DNA of 64,000 nucleotides from Diploscapter coronatus (lineage: Eukaryota > Nematoda > Chromadorea > Rhabditida > Rhabditidae): NCBI GenBank assembly GCA_964036155.1, contig OZ038423.1, forward strand, positions 48,003,249 to 48,067,248, given 5' to 3'. Below the pieces are notes generated by a model, which ran no database searches, was not told the DNA's origin, and worked only from the letters and a program-made list of their open reading frames with translations. Below, in pieces: positions 51,929 to 60,980 of the stretch; positions within the stretch are counted from its first letter, which is position 1; each line of letters starts with the position of its first letter. The position numbers and the translations under genes were made by a program.

Positions 51929-54900
51929 TTATACCCATGATTCTTCATGTCTCGGACGTCGTCGTCCATCTTCCAAATCCGTCTCATCGTCGTTTAAGCC
52001 TTCTGAATCCCCTCCCACTTGCACGACGACGTTGTTGTTTCGGGTTACGGTAGGCGAATCTTCTCTAATTTTTGGCTTCTTCGACTTCCGATCTATCGAC
52101 ATACTCGAGGGATCTTCAGGGACATCACCCCTGGGCTCTGAAAAATCGATAATATTCCTTTTCGAACGACATTTTTTAGAGTACGGTGTAAATACCTGGA
52201 CTTGTTGTTTGATACGTTGAGGAACTGGAAGTAGATCGATTTTGCTCGGGAATTTCGACCCCGGAACTTGGAACCACTTCATCGAACGGGGGTGGACTTG
52301 CGGGAGCGGAGAGGGGGTCCTTAATTTTCAAAATTAAGAAAATTGTGGGGTTTTGTTTTTATTTTTGATTCGCAATGATTGTATAACCTACAGATGAGTC
52401 ATTTCTTGCGAATGCCTGGTTGATGTAGGATCTTGGATGGCCGCCTGATGGAACCTAAATTGGTCGATTATCAAATATTCGACCAATCAAATGTAGGTGA
52501 CTTACAGCTGGATGCTTCAACGCGTCATTGTAGCACGGTGGAGCCTCGATGACGGAGATCTGATTTTCCGGCACGACGTAGAACCGCCTCTCACCGACAG
52601 TTTGAATTGACGGCGCAGTGGTTTCGGGGTTGGACAGGTCGAAGGGTGCTGAATTTAGTTTCTAAATATTTATAGCTGCAAATTCATACGAAGAATCATC
52701 TTGCATAAATTTACAGTGGATACGTTAAAAATTGCGACATATTTGCAGAATGTCAACCTTCTAAATTGGCTACAGAGCTTCTAGAATATTTCACAACTTG
52801 TCTTATTTATGTAAAAATTCTAGATTTTCAGCATTTCGTTGAAATATCTTAGTTCACGATGAAAACATGTTTTAAATAATAAGCTAATTGAATCCTACAA
52901 ATAGCTCGGCTGCGTCTCCTGGGCTGTTGCTGTCCGATGAGGTTGCCATTCGAGCCGTTGCTACGTCGATAGATCCTCGACATGATCGTTGTCGTTGCAA
53001 TTAGAAGAATGATAAGCCCGCACACGCCGATCACCAGAGCAATCAAACCAGATAGGTCGAAGCTGTCGCTAAAAACTGGTCATTCGGTAAAATCGAAGGG
53101 TAAATCCGCTTTTCTTCAAAGAACATAAGCTTTCTAATGCATTTTTCGTCAATTTTCTACATACGATTCAGAGTTGTTCTAGATTTCATTGCTTAGCTAT
53201 TTATACACTTATTCGAATAAGTGTTTTTAAAACTTAAAATTTCATATCGGAAAAAATCCTACCCTTTGCTAAACTCCTCGATGTGATGAGTGCAAATCTC
53301 GTCGGTAGCATCGCCACAGTGATTGATTCCGTCACATCGTAAAGCCGCTTTGATGCACCTTGCATTTTCACAATGATACTCGCCATCACCCGGACATGTA
53401 GCGGTTGCCCAGCGGTAGAATTGAGAATATACCATTCGGAGTCCGTTAGTGCTCATCAGGAGCCCTCTCAATCGAATGTAATAAGCAGGGGTGCTAAGGC
53501 TGCTGGTGAAGCCTTGTCTGAAAATTTCAATGCTTTGAAAATTACATAGATACGATGTACTACATATTATCCACAATTATAATATTATTTTCTTGTCATA
53601 TTTTGAAACATAGCTATTTGAAAATATAGCTCATTATGAATTATTCGAAATAATACAAATTTTATGAGTTTTCACGGATATCAGTTTAAAATTTTAAAAG
53701 AATTTTCTTGCATACTTATTTTTTAGATCTGAATTTTCACCTCGGCTGTTTATGGTCCAATTCCTCTCGAGTCTGCGTGCCCATCAGCAAGAGGAGTCGA
53801 TCCGACGTCGAGGTTTCACCCTCCCGAATTTCCAGCCGCATCGACATACCCTTGAGTTGGAATTCATCGACCTAAATTTTGAAACACATGTTTAATATTG
53901 CATTTATTTTAAAGTAATTTTAACCGCTTTTTCATCATTACAAGTCGAAATCTATTTTCTATAAAATTTTGCAATTAATAATTAACTATTTTTTCTAAAC
54001 GATAACTTGAGCGAACCATTCATTTTTGTAAGTCCGTTAGAGATAAGAGTTTATTGGAAACTTATTAAATTCAATAGAAATGACATATTTATGATAGCTC
54101 TGAAATTGACCTTCAGATAGATCCTATCAAACGTCCTCGCGGCATAGGGCAACCTTTCAATGATCCAAATACAGTCCACGTAAGAGTTAATCAAATCCAC
54201 GTGAGAACTCATCGAGATATCCCCTCCGTAATTGTTCAAAAATGCGTCGCAATCTTAATTTAAGTAAAAAAAATCTTGAAAAATAATTTTTAATTTTTAC
54301 CCCTCGAATTCGGTTTCTCTACCCATTCATGGTCATTTGTGAATTCATACTTTGCTCGGAAGCCGACCTAAAATTCTCTTTTAATTTTATAATGAATATC
54401 AATTTTATCGGATAATGGTTAATTAATTACCTTATGCGAGAAATCTCTAGCTCTAAACTCAATGTGCAGGGTGCTTCCTTTTGATTGAATCGCGGGGGGT
54501 CGCCTGTTATCCTCAGTCTTTGAATCGTACAGTTCCGTGTTGTCCTCTTCGAATATCTTAACCAGAGTAATTAATTACTTAATTACCTTCCCTCTCTCTC
54601 CTTAATTGGCATAATTATACCTGCAACTGACTCTGATGGTGGATTTGGAAATCGTCGAACATCAATCTAACGAATCCGTTCGGGTTTTCATTGACTAACG
54701 TGTATCGCTTTATAATTGTCGAGGGATACATTTCGGGGTATCTAAAATATGCAAACAATTTTTAAAAATACAAAAACAATCGATAATGAATATTCAACGT
54801 AGAGTTTAGTTTCTTAACTGTAGTAAACTGCATGTTATACCTATTCATTAGACAAACTCTAATTTGTATTCATCAATGGCGCATATTTTCATTGAATTTC

Positions 54901-57900
54901 CAAAATTAACTAAAACTAAAACATACCTCGGCGATTCAATATATCCTAACGCTGTCTGATTATTTCCAGCCTGCTCATTTAGCGATTCTCCCTTAACCAG
55001 ACTATGACTCGACTCCGCCGTCACTTCGATAGGGAATAAATTCTAAAGTTTCGCTTTCGTTTAAATTATAAACAAATATTTTTGCCTTAATATACGCGTC
55101 GAGTATTGTATTTTGATCTGTATGCCAAATAATCAAGCTTAACACTATCGAATCTCCGGTGCTTGTGTATATGGATTGTCTAAAATAGAATGTTTCAAAA
55201 TTAATTAATATAATTCAAAGAAGAAAATGCATATTTAACAAAAAATAGTTACCCCTTTTCCAACTGCCATATTGAGGTTTGTTTGTATATTAGCTCTGAA
55301 GTTGTATCGGCCTGATTTTCGATGAATTGGAGGTCGAAGCAGGAGTTTGATAACGATTCGTGGCATATGGGCATCTGAAAATTTGCTTATAATTAAAAAT
55401 AGTTAAAATAGATTATTAATAGCAAAAAACATTAATATAAAATTGTAAATAAGTTGATTTTACTTCAAAATTTATAACTTTCCTATTAATTTAAAAAAAA
55501 TATATTTATTTCATTTTATTTTTTACCATTTGTATCGTACTGATTACGTATCGTGAGCAAAAACAAAGCGTATGCTATTTCCTGTATTCGTGGAGTATTG
55601 ACCGATTTTCCATCGATTAATACCGATTTATGCAAATATGTTCTAAGTTTCTGCATGACGGTATGTTTTCATGAAATTCATGTGGTAAAATGCGAAAACT
55701 CAAAATCCAAATGATGTTTGAGGTCGGTTTCCGAAATTTCAACCTCAAAATAGAGAAATTAAATTAATTTTCAGATTGTTAAAGATGCTAGAAACTTATC
55801 TAATTTTCCAATAATAACTTCATCTTTTTAAATTTTTATTCAACCCCTAACAATTTTCGAATTTAGGTCACCTATAATTCATCTCCCATTTTCACTTGTT
55901 AGATGCATGTGGAAATTCTGTTGCTCTATAATTACTGACCCTCCCTTCCTCCGGAAACCCTTTTGGAGGTGCTTTGACCTTGCACCTATTTAACTTATTC
56001 TCCCGTATTTGTAAGTCACCAAGAATAATGTGCTTTTGTGAGCATAAATCTGGCGAATTTGCATGCATTTAGCCCCAGGGGGTATTTGTTCAACACGAAT
56101 GACCTTGGAGCGGATTTTCGAATGGTGAAATTTGGGATAAGTTTCGAAAATTTTGGTTGATTGTTATTTAGTTTAAAAATGAATAGGTTCATGAGTTAGA
56201 ATGCAATTAATTTAGGGCTAAGTTCTAAAATAGTATATTGCAAAATATATCACATCATTTGTGCTTCTGTTAAAATTTCGCAAATAAACATCTCATTAAG
56301 TATAAGCTTAATATTTAGAAAACAAATCTCAATTAAAACTTTTATAAATATTGATTATTGCATGATGTCTCTTCTGGGAAATTTTAAATATTCAAAAATA
56401 ATGCTACTTCCCAAAACCTCCCGCAGTGAAATGTCACCTCTAAGCTATCTTTAAACTAATCGAATCAGATCAATCAAGCATGGCATGAAAGGTAATGAAG
56501 AAATTATGATATCCCGCAGGGTCAAAATCTCGAGACATTGAATGAAAGGCCACATTTTAGGAAACGAGATAATATAACTAAAACTAACCATATGAATAGT
56601 CTCATCATCCAAAAATCTATTTGGCGGTACGATTTCGATTTTCACGACGCACTCCTGGCACACATCGATTCGTAATAGACATCGCATGGGTTGGAGTGGT
56701 CCTGAAATTATTAGTTTTCATCGATCATATATTATACTGCAAGCTAATAGTTCTGCCACACCGACCAACAACGAATACAAAAGGTTAGATTTCATTGTAA
56801 ATTCTGAAACACGTCATTTTCAAATTATTTTCGAAATTAAAATTTCAACTATATTTTTATTATATTCAATGTAAGTTATCCCTAAAATCGAACATTCTAA
56901 AATTAAAACAACTAGTCTGTCAAATACAATCCTAAAAGATACCTGTCGAATTTCCAGTTATGCCTACTCTCTTGGTCTCTCCGACATTCGGCAGAACCAT
57001 GACGTGATCTCTCCTCGTAGGCGAAGGGGGCAGCTCTGATGGGGCCGAATCCGGTAGTACATCTTGTAAATCCGGCCCACATAAGGGCACGATGTCGAGT
57101 TGATCTGAATTTTCTGATCGTTTTAAAAATGACCTGAAATCTTATGATATTAATCCATGTGCATTTTTTACAAATATTGTAAAACAATTTCTTCCTCCAA
57201 ATTTCTCAAATTTCACGCCAAACTCTCATAGTTTTCCATGTAAATACACAGATATCATCGATTTTATTGGTAGCCATAAAAGTTGTGGCCCGTATGATAT
57301 TCTATTATTTGGTTGAATCGCTTTTGTGTGCTCAATTTCATGTCTCTCAAAACATAGTATTTTTTGCAATTCATATCAATTCCAATTTACATGAGCTCTT
57401 GAGAAGAGAGCTCAAATATGGATAGGCCAGAGAAAAAGGCAAATAGATCAGAAAAGAGAAAGCGAAGAGTATCAGCTTACATTCAGAAGCTAACACATGG
57501 TATACAAGGCTAAATCTTCAGAATAAAGTATAAAAATAACCTCTCGGATGTGATGTGCAGTATAATTTACAGGTTCTCTCCAATACCTTATCACATGATC
57601 CATGATCAAAAACGCCCATATTTTCAATTCTTTATTTTCTTTCCGGCTTCTTTTTCAGTCTCTTCATTTCCGATTATATCTCGCTCTTGAGAGTCAATTC
57701 CAAATACAACAGCCTGAGTCCTCTTATTTGAAGGTCGCGACATATACACCACTTGAGAAATAGAATAGGAAATGGTAAGAGTAGAAAGGAAGTCAGAAAG
57801 GGAAAAAGGCGAGAAAGAGTTAGTTAGATTATAAAAAGGAGGGAGAAAAAGTAAAGGAAAAGTTAATAATCGCAAGAAAATACGCCTCCGTTCTCCCAAA

Positions 57901-57959
57901 TTTTCTCACCCTTTGACCTCAACAATGAGCGTAATTAGTATATGAAGAGTGGCGCGCAT
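51929..57959 (-). CDS. CUB/LDLa single-pass receptor, NETO/SOL-2/LEV-10-like (17 exons, 745 aa)
   Basis: Relatives are auxiliary or clustering proteins of synaptic ligand-gated channels. Exons 5' to 3' on the minus strand: 57910-57959, 56943-57133, 56589-56701, 55253-55374, 55086-55179, 54927-55042, 54621-54741, 54431-54556, 54301-54367, 54111-54253, 53741-53871, 53263-53517, 52899-53068, 52506-52648, 52392-52454, 52196-52319, 51929-52137. Phases close to 746 codons. A short signal peptide (MRATLHILITLIVEV) lies directly after TTTTCCAG. It is followed by a CUB-like module, a clear CUB without cysteines (ESPRYPEMYPS...GFVRLMFDDF), and another starting DCDAFLNNYGG. LDLa spans C466-C500 with the calcium motif CDGINHCGDATDE. 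The membrane segment is about 517-538. The cytoplasmic tail of about 200 residues holds PPCY (603-606), a possible WW-domain ligand. Intron 5 is GC-AG. The exact orthologue is uncertain. Confidence 0.85.
55043..55085 (-). other. GC-AG intron (CUB/LDLa intron 5, 43 nt)
   Basis: The exon ends TAT ATT AAG and the next starts AATTTATTCC in phase 0. The intron runs GCAAAA...ACTTTAG. Reading through stays open for a while but soon reaches a stop (TCA TAG). The alternative GT at GACGC|GTATAT has the wrong phase. Confidence 0.8.
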
Positions 57960-60900
57960 CTGGAAAAGCAATTTTGAATCTGCCAAAAAATTACACAAGC
58001 GTGATGCTATTTTCTTTGATCTAGGAAGAAAATATATACGTTCTTCAGAGAAAATCAACTTTGACAAGATTTTAATTAAAACCTCGGAAAAACTCAAATT
58101 ATCCACTTTTTATCGAAAACCATCTCACGAAAGCTGATCTTCATATAAAATAAAATTTCGATCGCAGGAAAAGATTTCAAAAATCCCCGAAAGTGCAATT
58201 GTTTTATCATCTACATATATATTGGATGTATCAAAGTTTTGCATGAAATTGTATGAAATCTCGATCTCCCTCCTTTTCATTCTTCTTCTGTCGAACAACA
58301 AAGGATTACTCGCGATTCGGCTATTTCGAGGAGAAGATTATGAAAATCCCATCTGACCATTTTCATTGAAGGGCGAAAACTCGCTTCGCAACATTTGCTA
58401 ACGGAAATGGAGTTGTATAGTCTGGGGAATCTTTAAAAAATGTAAAGGAAAATCCAGGTTTCCAAAATGTTTTCTCGAAATTAGATCGTAGTAGAAAAAG
58501 TATATCAAATCTAAAACCATAATTAATGTAGTTTCCAGAATTTTTATATCTATTTTGAAAATATTTAAGCATACCGTAATCTTAGCATAATAAATGATAA
58601 GTTTCAGTGAAATGCTTAGCTATGTTAAAATTCAAATGAAATATTCTGCGCTGAATGGGAACTAAATACCAACGAAGGATTCAATATACTAATTAGCAAT
58701 TATTCTGCAATAGAATGATCGAATTCAAATTATTAATTCATATATTTTCTGAAAGAATTGCATAAAACGCGTAAATTTTGTTCGTCTTTCAAAATAAAAG
58801 TCTTCCTCTGCGCTTCTGACTCACATTCGCCCTACGCACGCACCTTCTTTATTCGTACAAAAATGTTAGGAATTACGGAAATGCGTTATATAAAAATATA
58901 GAAATAACCACGAACACAAAATCAATTTTTTATCGATTTTTTCAAATGTTTTCTTGCAATTTACAATGTTTGCCTTTTCCAGGAAAGGTTAAACTCAAAG
59001 GTATTGTCTTTCATCGAGTATCTTTTCCGTTTCCCGAAATATTTCCCTCGAAACATTTTCATAAATTCGGTAATTCCACGTTTCAGATATTTTTGAAGGT
59101 TCGGAAAATGTATAAAGTGCAACTAAATTTGCATATTTTGTACATATCACTTTCTAAAGATCGGCACCAACTCTTTTACAAAAATGATAAAATTAGAAAG
59201 ATAAAAAATCTGATTTTTTAATATTTCTATCTCATAATAAAGCATATAAATTCAAAACCGTCTATCTTACTGCATTCTAAATTTGAACGCATCAATGTTT
59301 ATGAATACTTATGTATATTTTTGACTCCAGGAAATCAAGTTGTATGTGATAGCTTCAGTGTGCCGAACAGGTTAGAAATTTGTTTTTGGCGGGAAGTAAA
59401 TAATTCGTCGAAATAGTAAGCAAGATGAAGAGAGAAAGAAAACAGAAATAGCATGAGAAAATAAGAGAACGGGAAAGATCGAAAACAAGAAGAAGCCCCC
59501 TCTAGCGCAAATAATTTTCCCTATTACTGTCTGATGTTCTCGCATCATCTTATTTTTCCGTACTATTTCTCTATTTTCTTTCTTTCAGTCTCTTACTTCC
59601 ACATACTATCTCTTCTTGAAACGTTTACTTTGGAGTAAGACTGGGTCTGGAAATTGCATCAATCTTTCCGCGCTTCTGTTTGATATCGAAGAAATTTCTC
59701 CCCCAGGCAAGAGCCTATTTGAATTCAAACAAAATTAATGACAGTTGAGAAGAAATTTTAACCTTAAGAGATGGAAAAGAGCAGAAATCGCACTTCTGAT
59801 TCAAGAAAAAATTAACGTATTCTTGATCGTTTCTTTTACAATTTTTCAGACATGCTATAAAGGAGAACAAAAATTATCCTAATAAAGACGGTGACCCTCA
59901 TGATAAAACGTCAAAAAATGGGTTTTTTTCTATTTTAACCGGAAATTTGTTAAATTCCAAAATTTCCACCTTCCATACAATCTACACTTTTCACCTCTCC
60001 AAACAAAATTCGATCTCGCGGTTTGTTTTCTTCTCTTCTCACTCTCAAAATCGCTCACTATTTCACCGCGTGAAATTTGCTCTGGGTAAACATTATGACT
60101 TTCAGACCCTGTACCTCATGCACAAAATATTTTAATTTTTAAAAATTCTACCAAAAATTAGTACAAAAATAAAATAATTTCCAATTCTAACTTACCTAGC
60201 GAAAGACTATTCCTACATGATGAAAACGACAAAAATAGTATGAATATAAAGTTTAGGCAATTAAATTTGAATACAAAATTTGGAAAACGCGAGTTTTTCA
60301 GGTTGAGTATCATCAAATATTGAGAGTTTTGCTAACCTCGCCGTCATAACATGCCTAAAGAGAATGCGAAAAAGAGGCAGTGAGAAAGAGGAAAGTAAAG
60401 AATGGGGAAGGAGGAGAAAGAAAGGGGCGTGGTCTAGGTATGCAAGAGTTTGTCTTGCCGTGTGCAAAGTAGTAGAGGAAAATTATACTATTTTGATTGA
60501 TAAGGATGGTATTTCTAGTTGATAATATTACAAACTAAATTCCATATTCGTAATTTATTGAAAGGAAAAATTTGAACCAATCTCATGTGCTAGTCATCCA
60601 ATTTAAAGATATCTTATCGTACTAAGTTGAATTTAGTTATAAGTATATCCTAATAAACATCCGAACGATTCATTAGAAAACATATCTAGGGTGCACTTTC
60701 GTCAGACGAAAATAAACTATAAGAAGTAAGTCGCAAGAGCGAAATCATAGTTAGACACCAGGTCACATTGGTTAAAATTGACCTATTAAAAGTCAGATAG
60801 AAATTTATGAAGAAAATATATTGGGGATAGATCGCAAAAGCTTGCTAACGATCGTCCTCCTTAGGTTTGTTAGCATATGTATTTTCGAATTGTATATAAT

Positions 60901-60980
60901 TTTGAATCATATCAAGTTTAACTTCAACGGATTTATTATAACTTCTCCAAAAATCGAAACTTGCACAAATGTTTCTAAAT
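57960..60980. other. Intergenic, no gene seen
   Basis: A 3-kb A/T-rich gap between the CUB receptor start and the collagen end. It holds one reverse-strand TGCTATTTC (59445-59453) and the likely collagen poly(A) signal. Open frames are low-complexity. Confidence 0.6.
60932..60937 (-). terminator. Likely poly(A) signal of the collagen gene
   Basis: AATAAA on the minus strand, about 45 nt beyond the collagen stop codon. Confidence 0.55.

Noticed and set aside
57624..57899. Minus-strand frame with a hydrophobic start (MGERRRIFLRLLTF...) as the first exon of the CUB receptor
   Set aside because: It is low-complexity. The exon at 57910-57959 has a proper acceptor, a signal peptide and matching phase, so it was preferred.
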